A DNA stretch of 64,000 bases, from NCBI GenBank assembly GCA_035764725.1, contig DASTYT010000149.1, positions 37,727 to 101,726 of the forward strand, in the 5' to 3' direction. Below the pieces are notes generated by a model. That model was not told where the DNA came from. It worked only from the letters and a program-made list of their open reading frames with translations, and ran no database searches. The stretch comes from Candidatus Methylomirabilota bacterium. GTDB lineage: Bacteria > Methylomirabilota > Methylomirabilia > Rokubacteriales > CSP1-6. The position numbers and the translations under genes were made by a program. How positions within the stretch are numbered: position 1 is the first letter of the stretch; each line of letters opens with the position of its first letter. Below are positions 25,134 to 33,967 of this stretch, in pieces.

Positions 25134-26651
25134 ATGCGGTTGATCGTCTGGATCCTGCTGGCGCTGTCGGCGATGGGGTGCGCGCGCGCGGTGAGCGACC
25201 GCGAGCTGCAGCGCGTGGCGCGCGACTGGTCCATGGTGATCCGGGCCAGCCAGGTCCTGCCCGTCTACCCGCTCACCGAGGATCTCCAGCCGGGCGACAT
25301 CTTCCTCGTCCAGACCACGGTGGAGGACCAGGCCAAGACTTACCGCGAGCGCGGCTTCATGCCGTTCGACAATCTCATCTATCGGCTGGACCCGAAGGGC
25401 TACGAGACGTTCTATCGCCAGTCGTTCGAGGCGGGCGACGCCCAGCATCCGCTGCCGAAGTTCTGGCTGGAGCCCGGCAAGCCCGCGTCGTGGACGCTGG
25501 CCCCGAACGCCTCCTTCCCCACCTACTCCTTCTCGGCGCGGCGCGGCGGCGGCTTCAACGTGGCGCTGCCGGTGCAGGGGATTCCCGTGGGGCTCTCGCT
25601 CCTCGGGGGCGATGCGACCCAGGGCACGATCACGATCGCGGAGGCGCGCACCTACGGCGTCGACACCATCTCGCTCTACGAGGACGTGCGGCGATGGGCC
25701 GAGGCGAACCGCCCGTTCCTCCAGTTCTTCGGCGGCGAGCCAGGGAAGACCAACTACGTGCGTGTGGTCTCGCGGGTCTACATCACCGGCCGCATCAACG
25801 TATCCCTCCAGGGGTCGAAGAGCTCGGGGCTCACCGCCTCCGGCGGGGCGTCCAAGCCGGTGGACCTGGTCGTCCCGAACGCCGGGACGGATCCCGCCAA
25901 GAACACGCTCGAGGCCTACACGAGCAATATCGAGAAGCTGAACGCGATGATCGCGGCGGCGCTGGAGCGCGCGGGCGGGAGCAATCTGGTCCCCGGGGGC
26001 ACGGTGAAGGTGGTGTCGGCCTCGTCCAGCAGCATCTCCCTCGCCGAGGACTTCGCCCGTCCACTCGTCATCGGCTATCTCGGCTTCGACATGGCCATCG
26101 GGCCGGGCGGCGTGCTCGGCCCGCCCATTCCCACCCACGCCGTGCTCGAGCGGGGCGTGAGCCCGGCGCTGCGCGGCGATCTCGGCGTGCGCCTGTCCTC
26201 CACCGCCGCCATGGCGTCTGACTATCAGACCCTCAAGACGCTCTCCGCGCGCGGCGACACCGGGGCCCGCGGCCTCGTCACCGAGCTGGACGCGCTGGCG
26301 CCGCTGGTGCCGGCCGCCTATCCCTGCAATCTGCTCGGCCAGCGGAACCCCGGCGGGCCGCTCGAGGTCATCGCGGCGGCCGGCCGTCCGGCGGAGATAG
26401 GCACGGGCTTCGAGCGCGTCACCACTTACCGCGGCCGGCTCTTCGCGTCGATCAATGCCATCAAGCGGACGCAGGCCGACCCGGCGGCGCCGGTCGCGGG
26501 CTTCGCCGCGCGCGGGCCGGACGCCGATGCCTATCTCCGGGAGCAGCTCGCGGCGAACGAGGCGGCGCTGAAGGCGCTCGACGACCAGATGCAACAGCAC
26601 GGCACGCTCTTGACCCGCGCCAAGGTGTACCTGGCCGGGGTGGAGGGCTAG
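25134..26651 (+). CDS. Large lipoprotein of unknown function
   Basis: A 505-residue protein not recognised. It has a clear lipoprotein signal (MRLIVWILLALSAMGC, Cys at residue 16), so it should be membrane-anchored on the periplasmic side. Features seen are an N-terminal mixed region with LQPGDIFLVQTTVEDQAKTY, a Gly/Ala-rich central part, KVVSASSSSISLAEDFARPL, and a C-terminal ~60 residues rich in Ala/Glu/Leu that could form a coiled coil (LREQLAANEAALKALDDQMQ). The ATG follows GGGAGGAGGG. It lies between the muramidase and an 80-residue protein, and is probably part of the same envelope-related unit. Confidence 0.7.
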   Translation: MRLIVWILLALSAMGCARAVSDRELQRVARDWSMVIRASQVLPVYPLTEDLQPGDIFLVQTTVEDQAKTYRERGFMPFDNLIYRLDPKGYETFYRQSFEAGDAQHPLPKFWLEPGKPASWTLAPNASFPTYSFSARRGGGFNVALPVQGIPVGLSLLGGDATQGTITIAEARTYGVDTISLYEDVRRWAEANRPFLQFFGGEPGKTNYVRVVSRVYITGRINVSLQGSKSSGLTASGGASKPVDLVVPNAGTDPAKNTLEAYTSNIEKLNAMIAAALERAGGSNLVPGGTVKVVSASSSSISLAEDFARPLVIGYLGFDMAIGPGGVLGPPIPTHAVLERGVSPALRGDLGVRLSSTAAMASDYQTLKTLSARGDTGARGLVTELDALAPLVPAAYPCNLLGQRNPGGPLEVIAAAGRPAEIGTGFERVTTYRGRLFASINAIKRTQADPAAPVAGFAARGPDADAYLREQLAANEAALKALDDQMQQHGTLLTRAKVYLAGVEG

Positions 26652-26894
26652 GTGATGGGCAAGCCCAAGAAGAAAAAGACGGCGCCGGCGGCCGCCGCGG
26701 CCGCCGCCAACGGAGGCGGCGGGCTGGTCGAGACCACGCTATTCGAGCCCGACGCAGAGACGACGGACCCGGGCAAGAACGCGGCGCTCGCCACCTTGCT
26801 CAACACGGCGTGGCGGGCCCTCGCCCTCGTGCGCGTCGAGCGCATCGAGATCGGCGACCGCGGCTGGCGCGCCGTCTTCCGCGAGAGCGTCTAG
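26652..26894 (+). CDS. Small Lys/Ala-rich protein of unknown function
   Basis: An 80-residue product beginning at the GTG (or the ATG one codon later) directly after the stop of the large lipoprotein gene, with no gap. It starts GKPKKKKTAPAAAAAAAN, a basic then poly-Ala stretch, followed by a short folded-looking part (TLLNTAWRALALVRVERIEI). The tight junction supports it as real. It overlaps the end of the convergent gspD by 4 bp. Nothing more can be said of its role. Confidence 0.55.
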   Translation: MMGKPKKKKTAPAAAAAAANGGGGLVETTLFEPDAETTDPGKNAALATLLNTAWRALALVRVERIEIGDRGWRAVFRESV

Positions 26895-29032
26895 TCGAGC
26901 CCGGGCGGCCGTGCGGGCGGCACCGGCACCACATCGAGCAGGGGCGGCGCGGTCCGCGGCGCCCGGCGGGCAGTCTCTTCCAGATCGGGCGTGGCGCGCC
27001 GCATCTCCTCGGTGATGCGCGCGGCCTCGATCGCGGTGCCCACGACCCGCGGCGTGATCACCAGCACCAGCTCCGTCTTCTCGATCTTCTCCTCCTTGAA
27101 GCCGAAGAGGAAGCCGAGAACCGGGATGCGGTGGAGGAACGGCACACCGTTCTGCGTCGTCGTGCGCCGGTTCTGGATGAGGCCGCCGAGCACGAGGGTT
27201 TGGTTGTTCAGCAGCACCACCGAGGTTTCTGCCTCTCGCTTCGTGAACCGCGGGGAGTTGATGGGCGGAGGCTCCGGCTGGCCGACCTCGTTGACCTCCT
27301 GCTTGACGTCCAGCGCCACCGTGCCCTGCTCGCCGATGCGCGGGGTGACGGTGAGGACGACGCCGGCATCGCGGTATTCCACGGTCTGGGTTATCGCATT
27401 GCCCGTAATGCCGCCGGTGGCCACCGGTACTTGCTGCGACGTTACGATCGGCACCGACTGCGAGACATTGATGACCGCTTTCTTATTTTCAGTGGTCATG
27501 ACCGCGGGATTCGACAGCACGTTCACGAGATTGTGAGCGGCGAGCGCGTTGAGCGCAGCGAGGAAGCGGTCGGTAGCGAAGGCGAACATGCTCAGGCCCG
27601 CGGGGACGGGCCCGCCGAGAGGGATGAGGCTCTGCGGCGGGATGCCGGGCAGGAGCCCAGAGGGCGAGGACGTGGCGGTGAACTTCCCGCTGCGCACCGC
27701 CCAATCCATGCCGAGCTTGGTGTCGTCAGTGAGGGTGACTTCGACGGCGAGCACCTGGATTAGCACCTGGCGCGGCATCTTGTCGAGCTGCTTGATCGTC
27801 TCCTGGATCTCCTGCCAAAGCCGCGGATAGGTCGTCACGATCACGGCATTAGTCACCTCATCCGCGATGAAGCGGATCTCGGGCCGGGCCATCAGAGCGT
27901 CCGGGGGGAGGCTCACCGGCACCGCGCCGGGGGAGACGGACGGGATCGAGGGCGGCGACAGCGGGGGAATGGGGCCGCCCGCGATGTCTCGCGCGATCCC
28001 GCTGCCCCCGCGTGGCGTCTGGGTGCCGGTAATGGCCACGCCGCGGTCGCCTCGGCCGTAGATGGCGTCCAGCGTAGTCGCCAGATCTCGCGCCTTCGTG
28101 TTCTCGGCGAAGTGAACGAACACCTGCTGTCCGCCGCGCATGTTCACATCGAGTCGCTCGACGAGGCGGCGTATCGCCTCCAGATCCTGCTTGCGCGCGT
28201 GGACGACGAGGGAGTTCGAGCGGCGCTCGGCAATGATGAGGGGCGGGCGCTCGGACCCGCCACCCACAGACCCGCCGCCCACCTCGCCCCCGACGCTGGG
28301 TGGTCGGGGCGCCGCGCCCGGCGCGGCCGGCGCCAAGGGGACACCGGGCGCGACGACGGCGCCGCCGCCGCCGCGGGCGCGGCCGCTGACGAACATCTGG
28401 TTGAGCAGCTGGGCCAGATCCTGCGCGTCGGCGTGCTGGAGCGGGATGATCTGCGGCTCTTCGAGGGCCACCGGCACGTCCATGACCTTCACGATGTCGA
28501 GCAGGCGGCGGATGTTGGAGGCGGTGTCGGTGAGGATCAAGATATTGGTCTCGCGATGGGCGCTCACCGAGCCCTCCGCGGCCACGAAGGGACGCAAGAT
28601 CGTCACCGCGTCCGCGGCGTTGAGGTAGCTCAGCGGCACGACCTGGGTCACGATCTCACCGCCTACCCCACCCGGCGCGGGATCGCGCCCCACCACCGTA
28701 CGCACGGCGTTCTGGGGCGCACCATCGCGCGTGATGATGCGATAAACGTTGTCAGTCTTCACCGCAGCGAGACCATTGACGTCCAGGACCGTCAGGAGGA
28801 AGGCCATCAGGTCTTCTCGGGGAATCTTGCCGACGGTCTGGAGTGTCACCTTGCGGCCCCGCACGTTCGGCCCGAACACATAGTTGAAGCCGACGATCTC
28901 GGCCGCGGCCTGGATCACCACCTCGATGTCGGCGTTGTCGAAGTTCAGCACGACCGTGCGCGGCGGGTCGGCGGCGGTGGCGGACGCCGTCATGAGGAGG
29001 ACCAGCAGAAGGACGCGCGCGAGCGTTCTCAT
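26891..29032 (-). CDS. gspD: Type II secretion system secretin GspD
   Basis: The outer-membrane secretin of the T2SS, 713 residues. A signal peptide (ending near ATAADPP) is followed by N0 (VLNFDNADIEVVIQAAAEIV), N1-N3 repeat domains with LTDTASNIRRLLDIVKVMDV, and a Gly/Pro/Ser-rich insert in N3 (about residues 215-260). The C-terminal secretin core has VLSNPAVMTTENKKAVINVS, FTKREAETSVVLLNNQTLVL and GLIQNRRTTTQNGVPFLHRI. It oligomerises into the exit channel. It is last in the operon rather than beside gspC at the front as in proteobacterial clusters. The start overlaps the gspC stop by 4 bp. Confidence 0.96.
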   Translation of the reverse strand: MRTLARVLLLVLLMTASATAADPPRTVVLNFDNADIEVVIQAAAEIVGFNYVFGPNVRGRKVTLQTVGKIPREDLMAFLLTVLDVNGLAAVKTDNVYRIITRDGAPQNAVRTVVGRDPAPGGVGGEIVTQVVPLSYLNAADAVTILRPFVAAEGSVSAHRETNILILTDTASNIRRLLDIVKVMDVPVALEEPQIIPLQHADAQDLAQLLNQMFVSGRARGGGGAVVAPGVPLAPAAPGAAPRPPSVGGEVGGGSVGGGSERPPLIIAERRSNSLVVHARKQDLEAIRRLVERLDVNMRGGQQVFVHFAENTKARDLATTLDAIYGRGDRGVAITGTQTPRGGSGIARDIAGGPIPPLSPPSIPSVSPGAVPVSLPPDALMARPEIRFIADEVTNAVIVTTYPRLWQEIQETIKQLDKMPRQVLIQVLAVEVTLTDDTKLGMDWAVRSGKFTATSSPSGLLPGIPPQSLIPLGGPVPAGLSMFAFATDRFLAALNALAAHNLVNVLSNPAVMTTENKKAVINVSQSVPIVTSQQVPVATGGITGNAITQTVEYRDAGVVLTVTPRIGEQGTVALDVKQEVNEVGQPEPPPINSPRFTKREAETSVVLLNNQTLVLGGLIQNRRTTTQNGVPFLHRIPVLGFLFGFKEEKIEKTELVLVITPRVVGTAIEAARITEEMRRATPDLEETARRAPRTAPPLLDVVPVPPARPPGLD

Positions 29033-29601
29033 TGCGGCCCTTGGGGCGGCGTGCGCGGCGGCAGCTCAGCCGCGGGTGCTGGGGGGACACCGGGGGTGGT
29101 CGGAGCCGCCGGGGGCCCGGGTCGGGGCTTGGCGGGATCCTTCAGCATGATCTCCACGAGGCCTTCGGGCCGACCGATCACGACTCGATCTTCGAGAATG
29201 CGCACGAGCCTTCCTCCTCCAATGGGGTCGCCGAGCGCATAGCCGGACACGCGCCGGGTCGCTCGATCCTCAATATAGGCGCGACTCTGCGGTCCGTCCA
29301 GCACCACGCCATGCAGGAATGGGCGAGTCTCTGTGGCGGCGAACGTCGTGGTCTCGGTCGACTCACTGCGCGACGCCGAGAAGAGATTGCGCATCGCGAT
29401 GATCGTGTACTGTGCGGTCTCCACCGGGCCGAGCGGGCGGCGGCCGACGACCATGACCGGGATCGGCGCCGGCTCGGCGAGTGCCGGCGGCGGCGGCAGG
29501 GGCCGCGTTCGCGTGAGCTCGCGTACCAGCCCGCCGCCGGCGGCGACGGCGAGCAGGGCGAGAATCACTCCGGGTACCCAACGCGCGGCGGTGGCGATCA
29601 T
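29029..29601 (-). CDS. gspC: GspC-like T2SS inner-membrane component
   Basis: A 190-residue bitopic protein: one N-terminal transmembrane helix (WVPGVILALLAVAAGGGLV), a short periplasmic linker, and an HR-like beta domain (residues ~75-145: LFSASRSE, FLHGVVLDGPQSRAYIED, YALGDPIGGGRLVRILEDRV). The tail is strongly Pro/Ala-rich. No PDZ domain is present, as in short GspC forms. It would link the inner platform to the GspD N0 domain. It overlaps both neighbours by 4 bp (gspM before, gspD after). Called from domain pattern and position; a PilP-like role is the alternative. Confidence 0.85.
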   Translation of the reverse strand: MIATAARWVPGVILALLAVAAGGGLVRELTRTRPLPPPPALAEPAPIPVMVVGRRPLGPVETAQYTIIAMRNLFSASRSESTETTTFAATETRPFLHGVVLDGPQSRAYIEDRATRRVSGYALGDPIGGGRLVRILEDRVVIGRPEGLVEIMLKDPAKPRPGPPAAPTTPGVPPAPAAELPPRTPPQGPQ

Positions 29602-30200
29602 GTCTGATCTCCAGAGGGCGCTCGCCCCGGTGAGGGAGGCGGGGAGGTTCCGAGCCGTAGATAGCCTGCGACTAGGAGGGTGGCGAGCAGCTCGCGCGGC
29701 TGCCCGGACGCCGCCACGCGGATCTTCACGTCCTTCACGGCGACGGTGCTGGTCGCGCGCTCCAGCCGCGCCAGCAGCGTGACGATCTGGCGAATGTTCC
29801 CCGCCACGGTCAATTCCAAGGGGATCTCGAGCACGCCCGAGAGCTCCTGAGGCGCCAGGACACGCTCACTGCGCACGTCGACTGCCGAGCCGGTGGCGAG
29901 GTCCTTCATGATCTTTTGAAGCGCGGACGCAGCAAGCGGCGCAGTGGGCCCGGGAAGGAGCCCGACCGAGGCCTCGTCGACCTGGCGCTCGAGCGTCTCG
30001 AGCTCCCCCGACAGCCGATCTCGCCGCGCGACAAGGGCGCGCCGGCCCTCGAGCGTGGCCTCGCGGGCCAGGATAATGTCGGCCCTCTCGCGCTGGCGAG
30101 TGAGCGCGGGCTCGAGCAGCAGCACGTAGCCGCCCACGGCCAGAACGAGGACGAGGCCCGCCGCGATCACGGTGCGCTCCCGCTTCCGAAGGGCAAGCAT
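29598..30200 (-). CDS. gspM: GspM-like T2SS assembly platform protein
   Basis: A 200-residue bitopic protein. A transmembrane helix (AAGLVLVLAVGGYVLLLEPAL) follows a short basic N-terminus, then a coiled-coil stretch (ERADIILAREATLEGRRALV) and a ferredoxin-like periplasmic domain (LEIPLELTVAGNIRQIVTLL). This layout matches GspM/PilO. The ATG at 30198-30200 was chosen because the transmembrane helix begins within 15 residues; the frame runs further upstream inside gspL without support. The start is 1 bp after the gspL stop region. Confidence 0.85.
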   Translation of the reverse strand: MLALRKRERTVIAAGLVLVLAVGGYVLLLEPALTRQRERADIILAREATLEGRRALVARRDRLSGELETLERQVDEASVGLLPGPTAPLAASALQKIMKDLATGSAVDVRSERVLAPQELSGVLEIPLELTVAGNIRQIVTLLARLERATSTVAVKDVKIRVAASGQPRELLATLLVAGYLRLGTSPPPSPGRAPSGDQT

Positions 30201-30201
30201 C

Positions 30202-31581
30202 CTAGTGCCCCTTCCTGGCCGGCCGGGAAGGCTCGGCGTCGGCGGATGCGCGGACGGGATTCTCCCAGTCCGCATGCAGGCGGAACTGCTCCTTCGCCTG
30301 AGCGCGCGTCACCGGGGAAGTGAACTCCACGCGCTCGAGCCAGGGCGAGCCCTCCAGCAGAGAGATCAGCGTGCTCGCGGTCGTCGCCAGACCGGTGACC
30401 TCGAGCCCCTCGCGACCCATCGACACCGACTGGACCCAGGCGTCCATCGGCACCAGCTCGGTGAGGTCCTTGAGTACAGGCAGCGGTTGAAGCCCGCCGG
30501 ACTGGACGGACTGGAGGACGGACAGCAGCTGACGGCGGAGCTGGACGTCGGCGCCGAGCTGCTCCACCGCCTTCACCTCGGGGTCGAGGCGGCGGATCTC
30601 GGCATTGAGCCGCGCGAGTTGCGTGCTCTGCTTGTAGCTAGTCGCGAGCAGCAGCGCGAGCCCGAGCCCACCCGCCGCCACCGCCATACCCGCGGTGAAG
30701 GTCTGCGCCCAGGAGAGTACGCGCGCGCGCAGGGCGCCCGGCACCAGATCCAGCGGCGGGCGCCGCTGGCCCACCGCGACCGCGAGGGCGAGCAGCGCGC
30801 TGCCGCGCTCCTCGAGGGGCAGCCGCTTGATGAGGTGCGCCGCGGTCTTGCCGAGCGGCGGCGCCGCGATCGCCACCCGGAGGCAACCGCGCCGGAAGCT
30901 CGAGCGGAAGTCCGGCGTCTCGTCGCCCGAGACCCAGACCGTCTCGCACTGCGTCCAGCCCGCGAGCGGCAGGCTCCGTTCGATCTCCGCAGCCAGCTCC
31001 GATCCGGTGCCCCGGGGCACGCTTCGGCTCATCCGCACCTGCCGGCGCTCCAGGAAGAGGAGGATGGTCCGCGCGCCGCGGCCGTGAATCCACACGGCGC
31101 GGCTCGGCAGTCGGCCGCGGTCGAGGAGGATCGGCAGCGCATGGCAGGCCACCGTCACCGAGCGCGGCCGCGTGTGGGTGGACTCGGCGAGCCGGAGGGC
31201 GCCGTCCACCGTGGGCCCCTCGGTCGCCGCCACCAGCACGCGACCGAGCCCGTCCGTGCCGCCGGGCAGAGGCGTCCAGTCGAAGCGTGTGTCCTCGGCG
31301 GCGAACGGCAGATGGCGCTCCAGCTCGAAGGCCACGAGCGACCGGCGGTTTTCCTCCGCGGTGTGCGGCACGTCGATGGCCTTCACCATCACCCGGCTTC
31401 GGTCGAGGCCGATCCGGATCGCGCGGGTCTCCAGGCGGCGCGCGCGGAGCTGCGCGGTGAGCCGCGCGGGCAGGGCCTCGTCGGCTCTGAGGCGAAAATA
31501 CGCCGGCTGTCCGCCCTTGCGGATGGCCGCGACGGCGACGTGCTCGTCCTCGATCACCAGGCCCACGCGCGACCGCTTCAT
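30202..31581 (-). CDS. gspL: GspL-like T2SS assembly platform protein
   Basis: A 459-residue protein with a cytoplasmic actin-like (PilM-type) part of about 330 residues (MKRSRVGLVIEDEHVAVAAI, SLVAFELERHLPFAAEDTRF). It then has a transmembrane helix (FTAGMAVAAGGLGLALLLAT) and a PilN-like periplasmic domain with a coiled coil (LARLNAEIRRLDPEVKAVEQ) and LTELVPMDAWVQSVSMG. This is the GspL architecture; it recruits the ATPase GspE. It overlaps gspK by 4 bp. Confidence 0.9.
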   Translation of the reverse strand: MKRSRVGLVIEDEHVAVAAIRKGGQPAYFRLRADEALPARLTAQLRARRLETRAIRIGLDRSRVMVKAIDVPHTAEENRRSLVAFELERHLPFAAEDTRFDWTPLPGGTDGLGRVLVAATEGPTVDGALRLAESTHTRPRSVTVACHALPILLDRGRLPSRAVWIHGRGARTILLFLERRQVRMSRSVPRGTGSELAAEIERSLPLAGWTQCETVWVSGDETPDFRSSFRRGCLRVAIAAPPLGKTAAHLIKRLPLEERGSALLALAVAVGQRRPPLDLVPGALRARVLSWAQTFTAGMAVAAGGLGLALLLATSYKQSTQLARLNAEIRRLDPEVKAVEQLGADVQLRRQLLSVLQSVQSGGLQPLPVLKDLTELVPMDAWVQSVSMGREGLEVTGLATTASTLISLLEGSPWLERVEFTSPVTRAQAKEQFRLHADWENPVRASADAEPSRPARKGH

Positions 31582-32558
31582 CGTGTCTCTCCGGTGCGCC
31601 AGGCCAGCACGGCCAGCCCGAGCGCGTTGAGGGTATCCGCGGGGCCTCTGGAAGGCTGCGGCGAGCGGCGCTGCACCACCGCGACGATGCGGATCGGGCG
31701 GCCCTCTGCCCGGCCCTCGGCCTCGATGCGGAACGTGCTGCTGCCTGCCCCAAGCCCGATTCCGGCGAAGCGGGGCGGCACCACGGTGTAGGGCGCGCGG
31801 GCGCGCGACTGCACGATGTCGGCAATCGCGGCGTCGGGCAAGCCGAGCGCCGCCAGCACCGGGGCCGACGCGGTGTTGATGTTGATCGTGCTGCGGCCGT
31901 GGACGGTGGTGAGGCCGGCCAGGCCCGGCTTTTCCGCGGTACCGTCGTACAGCGCCGGCGTGATCCCCCGGATCTGGCGCAGCTCGGCGACGTCTTGCAG
32001 CTGCCCGTTTCGCGCGCGATAGGGCACGGGGAGGCGGAGGTAGTAATCGTCGCTCTCCGCGCCGTTCGCGCGGTGCAGCTCGTCGGCGTCCTTCCAGTCC
32101 TCGAGCGAGTCGACCACCACGTCACGCGCCTGCCGGTCCACACCGAGGCTCTCGAGGAGCTTGCGCAGTCGGTCGGGCGTGGTGAGGTTCAGGTTGAGCC
32201 GCGCCTCCTCATCGGAGATGCGATAGCTTAGCGTGCCCGCCCCCAGGGGCACGCCCTCGCGATCCAGCGCGGGCAGGGGCTCGGCCAGCGTTGATCCCGG
32301 AGTGGTCCGGTAGAAGGTGAGCCGGCCTTTGGCGTCCGCCGCCACCACCGTGGCGCCGCTCGCGATCTCGAGCAGCGCCTGCTGCACGGCAGCTTCCGCC
32401 AGGTGCGCGGCGAAACGGTTTTGCTTGAACGCACGCCCGGCGGAGGCCTCGAGCCGCATCGCGAACGCGAACTCGAGCACGACCACGGTCAGGAGCGTGA
32501 GCCCGAGCAGCACCGCCATCAGCGCGAAACCTCGCTGATCGGTCGCCGGTCGCGTCAC
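31578..32558 (-). CDS. gspK: T2SS minor pseudopilin GspK
   Basis: A 326-residue protein with a pseudopilin N-terminus (RGFALMAVLLGLTLLTVVVL; prepilin peptidase site G/F). The globular domain is large, as is usual for GspK, with DWKDADELHRANGAESDDYY, a likely calcium-site region, LRQIRGITPALYD and ININTASAPVLAALGLPDAA (helix-hairpin-helix-like). GspK caps the pseudopilus tip with GspI and GspJ. It overlaps gspJ and gspL by 4 bp each. The usual Glu5 of pseudopilins is absent, which is normal for GspK. Confidence 0.93.
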   Translation of the reverse strand: MTRPATDQRGFALMAVLLGLTLLTVVVLEFAFAMRLEASAGRAFKQNRFAAHLAEAAVQQALLEIASGATVVAADAKGRLTFYRTTPGSTLAEPLPALDREGVPLGAGTLSYRISDEEARLNLNLTTPDRLRKLLESLGVDRQARDVVVDSLEDWKDADELHRANGAESDDYYLRLPVPYRARNGQLQDVAELRQIRGITPALYDGTAEKPGLAGLTTVHGRSTININTASAPVLAALGLPDAAIADIVQSRARAPYTVVPPRFAGIGLGAGSSTFRIEAEGRAEGRPIRIVAVVQRRSPQPSRGPADTLNALGLAVLAWRTGETR

Positions 32559-33145
32559 GGGGTCACCGTCCGGATCGGGATGACCACGGGCGGCCCGGAG
32601 CCCCGCGCGGTGGTGAGCGTGACCTCCACCGCCGCGGGCAGGCCCTGCTCGTCAACGCCGCTCCAGCGCTCCTTCCATGAGGCGTCCTTCGCGCGGAGGT
32701 AGCGGAAGCGGAGCGCGGTGACCGCGGAATCGCTGAGCGCCGGCTTCGTCCCCTCGAGCGGGTCGTGGGCGGGGAGCACGCCCTGCCGAAGCGTGAGCCC
32801 CGAGTCCTCAAGGGCGAGGCGCACTGCCACGAAGGCGATGGGCGCCGGCGGCGGCACCGCCGGCGCGGTGGTGACGAAGCCGAGACGCTCGGGCTCACCC
32901 TCGAAGACGATACGCATTGAATTCCCGGCGCCGGTGCGATAGGGATGCGCGCCGCCGACTACCTGCTCGAGCATGGCGACGAGGCTCCGCGCGTGCTGCA
33001 GGCCCTCGGCCCGCGCCTCACCCTGACGCCACGCCGCCAGTCCCACGCGTACCGCGCCGAACGTGATGCCGAGCGCGGCGGCGGCGATCGCGAGGGCGAT
33101 GAGCACCTCGATCAACGTGAAGCCCCGGGTTCTGGGCGCGCTCAT
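32555..33145 (-). CDS. gspJ: T2SS minor pseudopilin GspJ
   Basis: A 196-residue pseudopilin with leader MSAPRTRG and the cleavage/hydrophobic segment FTLIEVLIALAIAAAALGIT, which keeps Glu5. The globular part, RIVFEGEPERLGFVTTA and AVTALRFRYLRAKDASWKER, matches GspJ. It forms the tip complex with GspI and GspK. It overlaps both neighbours by 4 bp. Confidence 0.92.
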   Translation of the reverse strand: MSAPRTRGFTLIEVLIALAIAAAALGITFGAVRVGLAAWRQGEARAEGLQHARSLVAMLEQVVGGAHPYRTGAGNSMRIVFEGEPERLGFVTTAPAVPPPAPIAFVAVRLALEDSGLTLRQGVLPAHDPLEGTKPALSDSAVTALRFRYLRAKDASWKERWSGVDEQGLPAAVEVTLTTARGSGPPVVIPIRTVTP

Positions 33146-33513
33146 GAGTCGGGAGCCGTCCGCAACGTGGCGAGGGTCACGGCCGCGCTCCGGCTCCAGC
33201 GCACCGTCACCGTGAGCGACAGGAGCCGGGGCCTGGGCCCGGCGGTGGGACGAAGCGCATCGGGCATGCCGACCGTGGCCACGCGGCGCTCCCAGGAGAA
33301 ACCGCCGTCCGTGCCGGTCTGGACGCCTTCGGCCAGGGGGACCATCTCGCGAACGAGGCGGTCGGCGAGGAGCACCGCGTCTTGATGCATGTCGGACTGC
33401 TTCAAGAGCCGCAGGCCCTGCGCGCTCAGCTGGATCAGTGCGACAGCGCCCAGACCCAGGATCACGAGGGCGATCAGTACCTCCAGGAGTGTGAAGCCGC
33501 GCTGGCCGCTCAC
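33142..33513 (-). CDS. gspI: T2SS minor pseudopilin GspI
   Basis: A 123-residue pseudopilin, leader MSGQRG then FTLLEVLIALVILGLGAVAL with Glu5. The GTG at 33511-33513 overlaps the gspH stop (GTGA), giving a 6-residue leader. Downstream VLLADRLVREMVPLAEGVQ and a C-terminal strand with LSLTVTVRW fit GspI. It is thought to nucleate the pseudopilus tip. Confidence 0.9.
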   Translation of the reverse strand: MSGQRGFTLLEVLIALVILGLGAVALIQLSAQGLRLLKQSDMHQDAVLLADRLVREMVPLAEGVQTGTDGGFSWERRVATVGMPDALRPTAGPRPRLLSLTVTVRWSRSAAVTLATLRTAPDS

Positions 33514-33965
33514 GACTCGCTCCGCCGCGCCGTCACGCGGCCGGTGAAGGGCTCTACCGTCACCGTGTAGACCACGGGCCCGGGAGCCTCCAGCCGGAAG
33601 CGGCCTCCGGTCGACGCACCATAGGCGAGGAAGGCGAGGGCGGGCGCGCTCGGCGGATCGGCCTCGATGCGCATCGCGGTGAGCCGCCGAACCGCGCCCG
33701 GCTTGGCGACGCGCGGACGTCCGTCGCCGGGGCGTAGTACGAGGGCGCGACCCTCCGCGTCCACCATGACCTCGACGGTGTCCCCCCGCGTGATCGCCTG
33801 CTCGCGCGCCGCGCGAAGGAACGACGTGACGCCGGCCACCTCCGTGCGCAGGCGCAGCGACTCGAGGCTTCGTCCCATCGAGGGCGCCACGACCGCCGCG
33901 GCCAGCGCCAGCACCAGCATGGTGACCGCCAGCTCGATCAGCGTGAAGCCCCGAGAGGTCCGCAT
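33510..33965 (-). CDS. gspH: T2SS minor pseudopilin GspH
   Basis: A 151-residue pseudopilin, leader MRTSRG then FTLIELAVTMLVLALAAAVV with Glu5, followed by the GspH/FimT globular domain (LRTEVAGVTSFLRAAREQAI, RGDTVEVMVD). The ATG at 33963-33965 gives a 6-residue leader; a GTG at 33974 would add three residues and overlap the gspG stop. The protein lies between major and tip pseudopilins in the operon, as usual. Confidence 0.9.
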   Translation of the reverse strand: MRTSRGFTLIELAVTMLVLALAAAVVAPSMGRSLESLRLRTEVAGVTSFLRAAREQAITRGDTVEVMVDAEGRALVLRPGDGRPRVAKPGAVRRLTAMRIEADPPSAPALAFLAYGASTGGRFRLEAPGPVVYTVTVEPFTGRVTARRSES

Positions 33966-33967
33966 GC

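Noticed and set aside
30172-31791. 539-codon plus-strand frame opposite gspL/gspM
   Set aside because: Shadow of the T2SS operon, whose overlapping gene order leaves no doubt about the strand.
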